This document shows positions 25,241-34,777 of a DNA stretch of 64,000 nucleotides, one piece after another. The translations under genes and the position numbers were made by a program. The stretch is from Minisyncoccota bacterium (GTDB lineage: Bacteria > Patescibacteria > Microgenomatia > UBA1400 > PJMF01): the NCBI GenBank assembly GCA_012515515.1, contig JAAYYE010000006.1:1-64000 (forward strand), in the 5' to 3' direction. The notes below the pieces were generated by a model. The model worked only from the letters and a program-made list of their open reading frames with translations, did no database searches and was not told the DNA's origin. Every line of letters starts with the position of its first letter. Positions within the stretch are counted from its first letter, which is position 1.

Positions 25241-26453
25241 ACAACTGTTATTATTTTTTACTGTCTTCAGTTTAAGCAGTAATTTATTTTTTAAATTTGC
25301 TATTGATCAAGCCTACCTCAAAGGCTTGTTAGTTGATTATTTAATCCCCAAAATATATTTGTTTGATTGTTTACTAATTGTTAATTTATTAATTTTTTTA
25401 TTTAACAAAAAAAACTGGCTAAAACTAAAAAAAATTAAAATAAAATTAAAAAAAATTGATCAGCTAATTTTATTCTTGTTGGCTATATTTTTGATCAGAC
25501 AATTCCTGCACATCAATTTAGCTGTCATTATTTATTTATTGCGCTTAGTGCTGATAATTATTTTTATGATCACTATTTATCTGGATCAAGAAAAGCAATT
25601 AATTGTGAGAAAAGCTTTATTGTGCTCGATACTCTGGCTAAGTTTTCTGGCTTATTATCAATTTTTTATGCAGCGATCTTTGGCTCCCTATCAATTTTTT
25701 GGCGAGCCAAACTTAGGCCATTTTGCTCTCATTAGTCGCGCTCAATTTTTCAATCAAGAAAAAATTTTACCCTATGCTAGCACTGCTCATCCCAACATTT
25801 TAGCTGGAATAATCAGTCTTTTTACCATGATCATCCTTGATAATAAAAATAAAAAACCACTAATTTCCAGCCTGTTGCTGCTGAATGCTTTAGTAATTAT
25901 TTTCTTAACTCAATCTTTATCAGCTTTTCTTACTTTTTGTTTATTTTTAATTTATTCATTCATTAAGCAGCGTGCCACAAATAAGCAAATAAGTGCTTGC
26001 TTAAAATTTTTTAATCTTTCTTTAATTGCATTATTCATTTTTACTCCACTGATCATTAAACAATTGCAGCTCAATTTAGCTAAAGAATATCCGTCAATTT
26101 TACGACGAGCGACGCTTAACACTGCTGCTTGGGCCATGTTTAGCAATCAAACAATTTTTGGTGTAGGACTTAACAATTACGTCAAAGAAGTCGAAAATTA
26201 TAGTCAAAATCAAGAAATTGTGCGCTTTATTCAGCCAGTGCATCACGGGGGATTATTATTGCTCAGCGAAGGGGGACTTATTGCTCTTGCTATCTTACTG
26301 TTGTTGGCTTGGAAATTTAGAACGCAAATTGCTTGGTCAAAATTATTAATTCTCAGCCCAATTTTTGCCTTGGATCATTATCTAATTACACAAGCAGTCG
26401 GGCTAACCAGCTGGCTGCTAATTATTACCATCAGCTGGAGGAGTCGGCGTTAA
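25164..26453 (+). CDS. O-antigen ligase-like (Wzy/WaaL family) membrane protein
   Basis: Up to 429 residues with about 10-11 transmembrane helices. A Wzy_C-type core is visible: a long extracytoplasmic loop with FGVGLNNYVKEVENY and a His-containing loop FIQPVHHGGLLLLSEGG before the last helices. Such enzymes polymerise or ligate glycans on lipid carriers at the outer face of the membrane. ATG 25164 overlaps pheT by 77 bases; basic residues before the first helix (WWEKFKQLLLFF) favour it, but a later non-ATG start is possible. The 3' end overlaps the convergent PBP gene by 36 bases. Confidence 0.78.
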   Translation: MLNQFANKWSVWQRKNFKHSWWEKFKQLLLFFTVFSLSSNLFFKFAIDQAYLKGLLVDYLIPKIYLFDCLLIVNLLIFLFNKKNWLKLKKIKIKLKKIDQLILFLLAIFLIRQFLHINLAVIIYLLRLVLIIIFMITIYLDQEKQLIVRKALLCSILWLSFLAYYQFFMQRSLAPYQFFGEPNLGHFALISRAQFFNQEKILPYASTAHPNILAGIISLFTMIILDNKNKKPLISSLLLLNALVIIFLTQSLSAFLTFCLFLIYSFIKQRATNKQISACLKFFNLSLIALFIFTPLIIKQLQLNLAKEYPSILRRATLNTAAWAMFSNQTIFGVGLNNYVKEVENYSQNQEIVRFIQPVHHGGLLLLSEGGLIALAILLLLAWKFRTQIAWSKLLILSPIFALDHYLITQAVGLTSWLLIITISWRSRR

Positions 26454-29315
26454 TCCTGTGGGCGCTGCAGTCGGCTCTGGTGCTTTACTTGGTTTTGGAG
26501 TGGGACTGGGCTGTGGAGTTGGAGTTGGTTCAACATAATCCCAAGCAATACCGCCAACACCGATTCTAACTTTGCTACTGGTCTTTATTTCATTATTTTT
26601 TGCATAGGCCTTAGCATAAAGCTCATATTTACCAGGCGCTAAATTAATTTTGCCTCGATATTCACTTTTGCCCTCGATGGTTTCCAAGAGCTTGTCATTG
26701 ACATAAAGCTCTAATTTTTTGACACCATCATTACTCCCTGCACGAATTTCGATCTCAACTTCTCGATCTTTAAAATTTTGTTTATCATCAGGCTTTCTTA
26801 ATCTAACGCTCACATCTTCGAAATCACCACAATATTCAGTGGGGAAGTGATAGCGCGAATCATCTTGACTAGCAATCCAAGCATCAATGCCGATCTGCCA
26901 ACGATTTTGCCCATCCTCACTAAAGGGGTCGTATTCTTTAGCATAAATGAATTCTCGTTTATCATAATTACCAGCAGCAATTTTCGCTTCAGTAGCTAAT
27001 TTATCATTTTCCCCTTTACAAACTTTTTCTAAACGATGAATATGATCTGGAGAAGTAGCTAGCGTTCCCTTGATCACATAATCAGATTTACTGGGAAAAT
27101 CATCATGCTTTGGAAAACCAGAAATTGCGTCAAGCTCAACTAATTCAACAGAGTCTGGCACTTCCCATTCGGGAGCCAAATAACCCATGTCCAGCGAGCC
27201 TAAAATAATGCGACGCCAAATTGGTGAAGCTCCAGTAATACCTGAAGCTACATAACTCATTGAGGTATTGTCATTATTGCCCACCCAGGTTGCCACTAAA
27301 ACATCGCTGCTCCAACCAATTGTCCAGTTGTCTTTCATATCGTTGGTAGTTCCAGTTTTCACAGCAATTGGTCGGCCAGTATTTAAGAGAGAATTAGCAC
27401 CAAAGGCTAAGAGGCGAGCATTATTATCTGAGAGTATATGATTAATTAAAAATGCTTCACCTTCTTCAATGATTTTTTTACCTTGAGTTTTTTTATACTC
27501 ATATAAAACTTTTCCTTCATTATCTTCAACTTTCAAAATTGCCACTGGCTCAATTTTCCGACCACCATTGGCAAAAATACTGTAAGCACTACCCAAATCA
27601 AGCATGTAGACTTCACCGCCTCCAAGAGTCAAAGCTAAACCAAAACGTTGTAAATTTGCTTGACTCGGTTCAAAAGTTTTCAAACCCATATCGTAAGCTA
27701 AAGTTAAAAATTCTTCTAAACCAACAGTAGCAAGTGATTTAACCGCTGGAATATTTAAGGAGCTACCCAAGGACTGGCGCAAGTTCACAGGCCCACGAAA
27801 CACGCCATCATAATTTTTTGGTGTATAGGGCTTTTCATCTTCATTGCGTATAAAAGTAGTTTGCACATCCATAATCATGTGGGCAGGACTAAAACCACGC
27901 CTAATCATGCCCAGATAAGTAATTGGCTTAATTGCTGATCCAGGCTGTCTCAAACCGTTTGTTACCACATTAAATTGACCACCAATCTCATCATCAAAAT
28001 AATCTTTACTACCGACCATCGCTAAAATTTCTCCAGACTGAGGATTAAGAGCTAAAGCTGCTCCATTGCTAATTTCATATTTATTAACTGCCTCAACTTC
28101 TTCAGTCACCACCGTTTGAGCTAGTTCTTGTAATTCCCAATCGAGCGTTGTGGTAACTTTAATGCCACCTTTTAATAATAATTCTTCGCCAAAAAGCTCT
28201 TCAAGTTGTCTTTGCACATAAAAAACAAAATGTGGTGCCTTTATCTCACTAATTGCTCGATCAAAAGTTAAATTATCTAATTCACTTAATGCCTGTTGAT
28301 GATCTTCTTTAGAAATGTAGTCATTGTCTTTCATTGCATTAAGCACGGCTGTGGTACGCATTTTCCAGAAAGGATTACCATTGCTATCCAAATGTGAAGA
28401 ATATGGGGAATAAATACTGGGTCGCTGAGGCAAACCAGCTAAAAAGGCACTTTCGACAATGCTTAATTCGCTCATTGGTTTATTAAAATAAGCCTCGACA
28501 GCCGTGACCACCCCCCAAATATTACCACCATAAGGTGCCTCGTTGAGGTACATGGTTAAAATTTCATCTTTACTAAATTTTCGTTCAATTTGGATTGATA
28601 AAACCAATTCTTTAAACTTACGAACAATGGTACGTTCATTTGTTAATAAGGCATTTTTTACCAATTGTTGGGTAAGAGTAGAACCACCCACCACTCGTCC
28701 TCTAAAAATAAAATTGTAAGGAATACGCAAAATGGTTAAAAAATCAAAGCCACTGTGTTTATAAAAATCGCGATCTTCAATGGCAATGGTGGCATTTTTT
28801 AGCACCTCGGGAATGTCTTCAATACGACTCGGCTGACGTCGTTCTTCTTTAAACAAATCATATAAAAGTTGACCATCACGATCGAGAATTTTACTACTAT
28901 AACCCTCTCTTCTAATGACCTCTCCTGGCTTTGGCAAGTCTTTAGAGAACCAAATAAACATGACAAAAAAAGCAATTATCCCTAAAACAACCAGCGCGCA
29001 AAAGGCAATGGCTAAAATTCGCCAAGTTTTGATTTTTCTTAATTTCTTTTCGCTCGGACTTAATTGTTTACGACTTAAGCGTCTTCTTTTTGGCATAATT
29101 AAATATAAAAAACTTTCCCAATAAATTGTTAATTTTGTTTTGATGCGTCTTAGTAACCACTGTAAGCGACGCCACCAAGAAATTTGCCTTTGAGGAGCTG
29201 CTACCCTGTGTTCCTCAGGTACTTGATGTTCACCATGCTCCTCATCTTCTTCGCCGCGTATTATTTGCTCAGGCAATTCTTCGCTTGATGGTGTTTGCTC
29301 AGGCAGATCATCCAT
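26418..29315 (-). CDS. Class A penicillin-binding protein (PBP1A-like)
   Basis: Bifunctional peptidoglycan synthase anchored in the membrane, 965 residues. A cytoplasmic N-terminus of about 95 residues (acidic, then basic) precedes the membrane helix. The glycosyltransferase 51 domain follows (EDRDFYKHSGFD near 178, GGSTLTQQLVKN near 215), then the transpeptidase with SxxK SAIK near 456, SxN SSLN near 515 and KTGTT near 655. A C-terminal Ig-like domain (about 840-920) and a Pro/Thr-rich tail end the protein. The promoter, an extended -10, ends 6 bases before ATG, implying a leaderless mRNA. Confidence 0.95.
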   Translation of the reverse strand: MDDLPEQTPSSEELPEQIIRGEEDEEHGEHQVPEEHRVAAPQRQISWWRRLQWLLRRIKTKLTIYWESFLYLIMPKRRRLSRKQLSPSEKKLRKIKTWRILAIAFCALVVLGIIAFFVMFIWFSKDLPKPGEVIRREGYSSKILDRDGQLLYDLFKEERRQPSRIEDIPEVLKNATIAIEDRDFYKHSGFDFLTILRIPYNFIFRGRVVGGSTLTQQLVKNALLTNERTIVRKFKELVLSIQIERKFSKDEILTMYLNEAPYGGNIWGVVTAVEAYFNKPMSELSIVESAFLAGLPQRPSIYSPYSSHLDSNGNPFWKMRTTAVLNAMKDNDYISKEDHQQALSELDNLTFDRAISEIKAPHFVFYVQRQLEELFGEELLLKGGIKVTTTLDWELQELAQTVVTEEVEAVNKYEISNGAALALNPQSGEILAMVGSKDYFDDEIGGQFNVVTNGLRQPGSAIKPITYLGMIRRGFSPAHMIMDVQTTFIRNEDEKPYTPKNYDGVFRGPVNLRQSLGSSLNIPAVKSLATVGLEEFLTLAYDMGLKTFEPSQANLQRFGLALTLGGGEVYMLDLGSAYSIFANGGRKIEPVAILKVEDNEGKVLYEYKKTQGKKIIEEGEAFLINHILSDNNARLLAFGANSLLNTGRPIAVKTGTTNDMKDNWTIGWSSDVLVATWVGNNDNTSMSYVASGITGASPIWRRIILGSLDMGYLAPEWEVPDSVELVELDAISGFPKHDDFPSKSDYVIKGTLATSPDHIHRLEKVCKGENDKLATEAKIAAGNYDKREFIYAKEYDPFSEDGQNRWQIGIDAWIASQDDSRYHFPTEYCGDFEDVSVRLRKPDDKQNFKDREVEIEIRAGSNDGVKKLELYVNDKLLETIEGKSEYRGKINLAPGKYELYAKAYAKNNEIKTSSKVRIGVGGIAWDYVEPTPTPQPSPTPKPSKAPEPTAAPTGLTPTPPADGNN

Positions 29316-29321
29316 GTCGCC

Positions 29322-29330
29322 ATTCTATCA
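29322..29330 (-). promoter_or_regulatory. Extended -10 of the PBP gene
   Basis: TGATAGAAT on the minus strand; the predicted start coincides with the A of ATG 29315. Divergent from the tyrS promoter. Confidence 0.55.
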
Positions 29331-29342
29331 AACTTATCCACA

Positions 29343-29351
29343 TGCTACAAT
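29343..29351 (+). promoter_or_regulatory. Extended -10 of tyrS
   Basis: TGCTACAAT, 11 bases before ATG 29363; leader about 5 bases. The intergenic region shared with the PBP gene also contains one TTATCCACA (29334-29342), a DnaA-box match. Confidence 0.55.
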
Positions 29352-29362
29352 AAAACGATTTT

Positions 29363-30577
29363 ATGTCAAATAAATTAAATACCAATCTAGAAGAAATTAA
29401 TAAAGTGCTTGAGCGCGGTGTTGAGCAAATCTTGCCCAAGAAAGAGACTTTAGCCAAACTGATGAGTGAAAGAGTCATCACGCTCTATCTTGGCATTGAT
29501 CCGACCGGCCATCAATTGCATCTGGGGCACAGCGTCCCTTTGCGCAAGTTACAGGACTTTGCCGAACTTGGTCATCGCGTCATTCTCCTAGTGGGCAATG
29601 GCACGGTCAAAATTGGCGATCCTACCGGTCACGATCAAAGCCGACCAATGTTAAGCGATGAGGAAATCAAGGCTAATTTTGCCAATTGGCAAAGACAGGC
29701 AAGTAAAATTTTAGATTTTTCGCTAATCGAAATTCGGCATAATGCTGATTGGCTCGATCGCCTAACTTACAGCGATTTATTAAAATTAATGGCAAAAGCC
29801 ACCGTCCAACAATTATTAGAACGAGACATGTTTCAAAATCGCTTAAAGAAAAATTTACCAATCTATGCCCACGAAATAATCTACCCCTTACTACAGGGTT
29901 ATGATTCGGTGGTCATGGATGTCGATTTAGAAATTGGTGGCAGAGATCAAACTTTTAACATGTTAATGGGTCGGCAGTTGCAAAATGTTTATCAGCAAAA
30001 AGAAAAATGGGTGCTCAGCACACCGCTGATTGAGGGCACTGATGGTAGAAAAATGGGCAAGTCTTTCAATAATTATATTGCTCTCGATGATAGCCCCGTA
30101 GATATTTATGGCAAAATTATGAGCATTAGCGATGACTTAATTATTAAATATTTTGAAGTTTTAACCAGAGTCGATATGCTGCAAATTCAAGAAATGAAGC
30201 AAGCCCTTGATCGTGGAGAAAACCCCATGTTATTTAAAAAAGAATTAGCCAGGCAAATTACTGCCGATTTATATGATCAAGAAGCTAGTCTTAAAGCTAG
30301 TGAACATTTTCAAGCCATTGTGCAAAATAAAGCGACGCCTGATCTTGAAGAATTTACTGAATTAATTATAGAAATTAATGAAAAAAACGGCCAGCTATCT
30401 TCCTCAAATAACATCTTTAGCAATAGTGAATTAGGACGCTTGTTAGAGCAGGGGGCAGTCAAATTATTACCTGAACAAAAAACTATTAATTCTTGGCAAG
30501 AATTACTTGCCTTGGCTAATGATAGTCAATTAAAAATTGGCAAACATCGTTTTTATCAATTAAAAATCAAAAGATAA
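29363..30577 (+). CDS. tyrS: Tyrosyl-tRNA synthetase
   Basis: Class I synthetase of 404 residues. HIGH-type motif LHLGHS (about residues 51-56), tyrosine-binding YLGIDPTG, GGRDQTFNMLMGRQL and the KMSKS-type loop KMGKS near 230. The C-terminal 60 residues have an S4-like RNA-binding pattern (LGRLLEQGAVKLL). The start has no Shine-Dalgarno and lies close to the -10. It is followed 3 bases later by a 36-codon membrane peptide and then recG. Confidence 0.96.
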   Translation: MSNKLNTNLEEINKVLERGVEQILPKKETLAKLMSERVITLYLGIDPTGHQLHLGHSVPLRKLQDFAELGHRVILLVGNGTVKIGDPTGHDQSRPMLSDEEIKANFANWQRQASKILDFSLIEIRHNADWLDRLTYSDLLKLMAKATVQQLLERDMFQNRLKKNLPIYAHEIIYPLLQGYDSVVMDVDLEIGGRDQTFNMLMGRQLQNVYQQKEKWVLSTPLIEGTDGRKMGKSFNNYIALDDSPVDIYGKIMSISDDLIIKYFEVLTRVDMLQIQEMKQALDRGENPMLFKKELARQITADLYDQEASLKASEHFQAIVQNKATPDLEEFTELIIEINEKNGQLSSSNNIFSNSELGRLLEQGAVKLLPEQKTINSWQELLALANDSQLKIGKHRFYQLKIKR

Positions 30578-30580
30578 ACT

Positions 30581-30691
30581 ATGTCATTGAGTCGAAAAAA
30601 AAGAGCAAAAATTGTCCGTTTTTTTGTAATTTTTGGAACTGCAATTATCATTTTTAGTAGTCTTGCTAGCCTGCTTTTTGTCTTTTTCTAA
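30581..30691 (+). CDS. Small single-span membrane protein (36 residues)
   Basis: MSLSRKKRAKIVRFF opens the protein: seven basic residues, then an uninterrupted hydrophobic stretch of about 20 residues to the stop. It starts 3 bases after the tyrS stop and ends 17 bases before recG, so it is probably translated from the tyrS mRNA. The charge pattern predicts a cytoplasmic N-terminus. Family unknown; the spacing and a membrane-protein-like composition support a real gene. Confidence 0.55.
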   Translation: MSLSRKKRAKIVRFFVIFGTAIIIFSSLASLLFVFF

Positions 30692-30708
30692 AAACCAACT
30701 TTGTCTTT

Positions 30709-32868
30709 ATGTACCAACTCACACATGCTTTAGATAAGGTCCGCGGAATAGGGGATAGTTGGACTACTGCTTTAGCGAAAAAAAATATTAATAGTATTTT
30801 GGATTTTTTGCTCTATTTGCCCATTCGCTATGAAGATCGTTCGCAAATTTTTTCCATAGCGCAACTCAAACGCCTACATAATTCAGTGCTAGTTGATGAT
30901 GTCAATCCTGGGCTAAAAAATGAGCCAAATCATCAGCAACAAACGAGCAAATTTGCTAAAAAAGAGCGGAATTATCAAGCAAAACAAGAGTTTTTTACAC
31001 TAGTCATCAAGGTCAAAGATTATCGACAATATTATAAAGGGCGGCTACTGATTGCTCGCGCCACCTTAGTTGATCAAAGTGGCGAATTACCAGCCATTTG
31101 GTTTAATAATAAATTTTTAAAAAACAAAATAAATGCTCAGCAACAATACTATGCTTCTGGTCAATGGAAAAACGGCAGTTTACTGCAAGCCAATTTAGAA
31201 GCAATCACTACTGATAGCCCTCATACAGCGCGCTTGGTGCCGATTTATAGCCAAGTCACTCCATTTAAACAGGGTAGTTTACGCCGCTTACAAAAAGAAA
31301 TTATCGATCACTTAAATCCTCAAGAACAACTACTTGCCAAGCAACTTACCAGTTCAAACAGCACCAGTCAAGTTTTTAGTAATGTGCAAGAGTTTTTCCA
31401 AGCCCTTCATTTTCCTCAATCAAGCCAAGATATCATCCAAGCTCGAGAACAATTGGCTTTAGAAGAAATAATTTTTCTAATTAATAAGGCAAAAAAACTC
31501 AAAAAATCCTGGCAAGAAAATCACACTGCTCCCCAAATTGCCATTAATGCTCAAGAACTCATCCCCAGCACTTTGCCATTTGCCTTAACCAAAGCTCAAC
31601 AAACAGCCATCAAAGAAATTAGCGCTGATTTACAAAAATCCACTGCCATGAATCGACTCTTAATTGGCGATGTTGGTAGTGGCAAAACCGCAGTGGCAGC
31701 CATCGCTGCTTGGCACTGTTGTCTAGCTGGTCACAATGCTGCTCTCATAGCACCAACGCAAATCTTAGCGCAACAACATTTACAAAGTATTAAAAATTTA
31801 TTGCCTAAACAAAAAGTGCAATTAGTCACTGCTCAAACAAGCAAAAATTTTAAACTAGATTCAGCGACTTTATATATTGGTACTCATGCTTTAATCAATA
31901 AATTAGAAATCATCAAGCCAGCTTTAATTATTTATGACGAACAACATCGTTTTGGCACTAAGCAAAGACAAAGTCATCAGGCCCATCTTTTAACCATGAG
32001 TGCCACCCCCATTCCGCGCAGTTTAATGCTCACCATTTTTGCTCATTTGCAAAGTAGTATTCTTGATGAAATGCCAAGCAATAGAGTAATAGCAAAAAGC
32101 TGGGTAGTTCCTCAAGTAAAAGAGGAAGCTGCTATCATGTGGTTGGCAGAACAATTGCTCAGTTCCAAAGACAAACAAGCATTTATCGTTTGTCCTTTTA
32201 TTGACCCATCTCAACACGCTGCTTTAGAAAATGTGGCAGCAGTCAAAAATAGTCTCGAACAATTAGAAATAATATTAAACAAATATTATCAGCAACAAGG
32301 TCTTGCTAAAAACCAACACTTAAAAGTTGCCATCTTACACTCAAGGCTCAAAAAACAGGAACAACAAGCGATCATCGATCGTCTTTACCAAAAAGACATC
32401 CAAATTTTAGTTAGCACGCCGATGATTGAAGTAGGCATTGATTTACCCAATGCTGATCTAATAGTTATTCAAGCTGCCGAGCGTTTTGGTTTGGCTAGTC
32501 TGCATCAATTACGGGGCAGAGTAGGCCGCGCTGGACAAAAAAGTTATTGTTTGTTGTTTAGCACTCAGCAAACAGAACCAGCCCCAAATAATTTATTAAA
32601 TCGGCAGGAAAGCCACAAGCGTTTACAAATTTTTGCTCAAGAAAAAGATGGTTTCAAGTTGGCACAACTTGATTTACAACACAGGGGCGCCGGCGATATT
32701 TTTGGCAGTGCTCAAAGTGGCTTTAATAAATTGCAATTTGCCTCTTGGACCAACCTTAAAATCATCCAAGAAGCAAAAAAAATTAGTGAAGAGCAGCTTG
32801 ATTATCAATCCCTCTTAACAGCCTATTTTGAAAAACAAGATTTTTTAAATACTATTAATAATAATTAA
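30709..32868 (+). CDS. recG: ATP-dependent DNA helicase RecG
   Basis: Remodels stalled replication forks and Holliday junctions. 719 residues: an N-terminal wedge/OB domain (about 60-190, with a Lys/Gln-rich insertion near 70-90), then helicase motifs GDVGSGKTAVAA (Walker A near 320), DEQHRFGTKQR (motif II near 409), TMSATPIPRSL (motif III), VSTPMIEVGIDLPNA (motif V) and QLRGRVGRAG (motif VI). The TRG end is present. It lies downstream of tyrS. Confidence 0.95.
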   Translation: MYQLTHALDKVRGIGDSWTTALAKKNINSILDFLLYLPIRYEDRSQIFSIAQLKRLHNSVLVDDVNPGLKNEPNHQQQTSKFAKKERNYQAKQEFFTLVIKVKDYRQYYKGRLLIARATLVDQSGELPAIWFNNKFLKNKINAQQQYYASGQWKNGSLLQANLEAITTDSPHTARLVPIYSQVTPFKQGSLRRLQKEIIDHLNPQEQLLAKQLTSSNSTSQVFSNVQEFFQALHFPQSSQDIIQAREQLALEEIIFLINKAKKLKKSWQENHTAPQIAINAQELIPSTLPFALTKAQQTAIKEISADLQKSTAMNRLLIGDVGSGKTAVAAIAAWHCCLAGHNAALIAPTQILAQQHLQSIKNLLPKQKVQLVTAQTSKNFKLDSATLYIGTHALINKLEIIKPALIIYDEQHRFGTKQRQSHQAHLLTMSATPIPRSLMLTIFAHLQSSILDEMPSNRVIAKSWVVPQVKEEAAIMWLAEQLLSSKDKQAFIVCPFIDPSQHAALENVAAVKNSLEQLEIILNKYYQQQGLAKNQHLKVAILHSRLKKQEQQAIIDRLYQKDIQILVSTPMIEVGIDLPNADLIVIQAAERFGLASLHQLRGRVGRAGQKSYCLLFSTQQTEPAPNNLLNRQESHKRLQIFAQEKDGFKLAQLDLQHRGAGDIFGSAQSGFNKLQFASWTNLKIIQEAKKISEEQLDYQSLLTAYFEKQDFLNTINNN

Positions 32869-32929
32869 ACGCAGAAATTAGATAACAACTAGATAATAAT
32901 AATTAAGTACAATAAACAGTAAAAAGCGC

Positions 32930-32958
32930 TTGTTCTTGTTTCTTTTTTGCTTTATGAT
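32930..32958 (+). promoter_or_regulatory. Promoter of the PilX-like gene
   Basis: TTGTTC (32930-32935), 17-base spacer, TATGAT (32953-32958), 7 bases before ATG 32966. Predicted start falls on the start codon. Confidence 0.6.
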
Positions 32959-32965
32959 GAATAAT

Positions 32966-33754
32966 ATGTCCAAAATTTCTTCCCGCCCGATGAGTGGTCA
33001 GATTGGTATTATTGTGGTGTTGATCACGGCTGCTGCTCTAACTTTTGGTCTGTCTGTAGCTAATCGAGTAGTCCAAGAGAATAAGGTTGTTGTAGATCGT
33101 AGCGATTCAATTAGAACTTTCAATACTGCTGAAACCGGTGTTGACACCGCTCTCAACAAAATTTTTCAATATGAAAGTGGCTCGATACCTCTACCAGTTG
33201 GAAATGTTGTCGATGATGATCTAAACAAAGTTTCAATTGCCCAAAGTAATTCTTATGAGGGTCACATTAATCAGGGAGAAAGTTTGCAAATTGATTTAAC
33301 GGGTATTGGTGGAAATATTACAATTAATTGGTCTAAAACTGCTTGCTCCTCAACTCATAAAATAGGTTTATTAATAACCCTGTTGCACCGCAGTGGCAGC
33401 GAGTATCAAAGTAATTATTATTTACTTGCTCACAGCGATTGTTTACATAGTAGTCAACAAAATTTTATAGGAGCCACGGCCACTGGTGGCACATTTAAAT
33501 ATAGCTATAATTTTTCATTACCAGCTTCCGCCGATGCAAGTCTATTAATTCAGCCACTGGGTGCTGCAACCGATATTAACATTACCAACGCACCTGGCCT
33601 GATCGCCAACACCCAATATGAAATCGAATCTCGGGCAACAAGTGATAGTGAAAATGCAGTTAGTAATAAAACAATCAAAGTCAGTAAAAGCGTGCCTAGC
33701 GCACCAGGATTTATGAGCTTTGCTTTATTTAGCGGAGGTAATATCGTAAAATAG
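32966..33754 (+). CDS. PilX-like pilus assembly/minor pilin protein
   Basis: 262 residues. The N-terminus GQIGIIVVLITAAALTFGLS is a membrane segment followed by ENKVVVDRSDSIRTFNTAETGVDTAL, the arrangement of PilX N-domain proteins where a helix extends outwards from the membrane. The rest is an extracytoplasmic beta-rich domain with a few Cys. ATG 32966 is chosen because the -35 and -10 boxes lie upstream within any longer reading frame. It heads the pilM-pilN-pilO cluster, so a role as an accessory or minor pilin is likely. Confidence 0.65.
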   Translation: MSKISSRPMSGQIGIIVVLITAAALTFGLSVANRVVQENKVVVDRSDSIRTFNTAETGVDTALNKIFQYESGSIPLPVGNVVDDDLNKVSIAQSNSYEGHINQGESLQIDLTGIGGNITINWSKTACSSTHKIGLLITLLHRSGSEYQSNYYLLAHSDCLHSSQQNFIGATATGGTFKYSYNFSLPASADASLLIQPLGAATDINITNAPGLIANTQYEIESRATSDSENAVSNKTIKVSKSVPSAPGFMSFALFSGGNIVK

Positions 33755-33766
33755 AAACTAATCAAT

Positions 33767-34777
33767 ATGTCAATCACTGCCCTAGACATTGGTACTCATA
33801 CCATTAAAGCCATTTCAGCAAAAACTGGTAAGCAAATTCAATTGCTCCAAACAGTTGACGTTCCCAATACACTTAATCTCCTCATCCCGCAAAACGAACA
33901 AGAAAGCGCTCAATTTAGCGAAATGATTGCTAATTTAATGAATGATTTCAAACTTGATGCCAGCGATGTGCGCTTAAGCTTGCCCGAATCAGTCATTGCT
34001 AATAAAGTAATCGAAGTACCAGTGCTGACTAATGCCGAATTAGCCAGTGCTATTGGTTGGCAAGCAGAACAATACATCCCCATTCCAAAAGATGATCTAT
34101 CACTGGAATATCAAGTTCTAGCTCGACCAAATAATAAAAATGCAGAGGCAAAAATGAAGGTTTTGCTAGTTGCTTCTCGCAGATCTTTTATTGAAAAACT
34201 AAACGATGTTTTTCTTGGCCTGGGTATTGAGCCAACCATTATGGAAACACAAATCTTTTCCATTATTAGAGCTCTTGAGTTGACTAGCGAAGATCCAGAA
34301 ACCCTGATTGTTCACATGGGAGCTAGCAATCTTGACCTGGCAGTGGTAGCCAATGGCCTATTCGACTTTATCTTTAGCAGTAAAAATGGCTCACAATTGG
34401 TCACTAATTCCATTGCTCAAAGCTTTGGTCTTGATCTTAAACAAGCCGAAGAATACAAAACTAGCTATGGTTTAAACGCAGAACAACTTGAGGGAAAATT
34501 GGTGCAGGTAATGTTGCCAATTGTTAATAACGTTGTTGTCGAAATTCAAAAAGCCCTACATTATTTTAGTCAATTACATCCTGGCCAAACAATCAAACGA
34601 ATAATTTTATCAGGCGGACCAGCAGAAATGATTGGTTTTAGTCAATATCTAGCGCAACAAGTCAATGCTGAAATTTTGTTAATGAATCCTTTTGCGACAG
34701 CAAAAGGCCAAATCCCTGAGACCAAGCAGTTGCATTACACCGTCTGCATGGGTCTGTTAATGAGAAAATTGTCATGA
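33767..34777 (+). CDS. pilM: Type IV pilus assembly protein PilM
   Basis: 336 residues, actin-like ATPase fold. Phosphate-1 motif ALDIGTHTIKAISA at the start, LRRxxP-like SLPESVIANKVIEVP, the adenosine region GGPAEMIGFSQYL near 295. PilM is cytoplasmic and binds the N-terminus of PilN, linking the platform to the motor ATPases. It overlaps pilN by 4 bases (ATGA). Confidence 0.9.
   Translation: MSITALDIGTHTIKAISAKTGKQIQLLQTVDVPNTLNLLIPQNEQESAQFSEMIANLMNDFKLDASDVRLSLPESVIANKVIEVPVLTNAELASAIGWQAEQYIPIPKDDLSLEYQVLARPNNKNAEAKMKVLLVASRRSFIEKLNDVFLGLGIEPTIMETQIFSIIRALELTSEDPETLIVHMGASNLDLAVVANGLFDFIFSSKNGSQLVTNSIAQSFGLDLKQAEEYKTSYGLNAEQLEGKLVQVMLPIVNNVVVEIQKALHYFSQLHPGQTIKRIILSGGPAEMIGFSQYLAQQVNAEILLMNPFATAKGQIPETKQLHYTVCMGLLMRKLS

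Noticed and set aside
29334..29342. TTATCCACA DnaA box between the PBP gene and tyrS
   Set aside because: One perfect box is expected about every 130 kb per strand by chance; no second box or AT-rich unwinding element is near.
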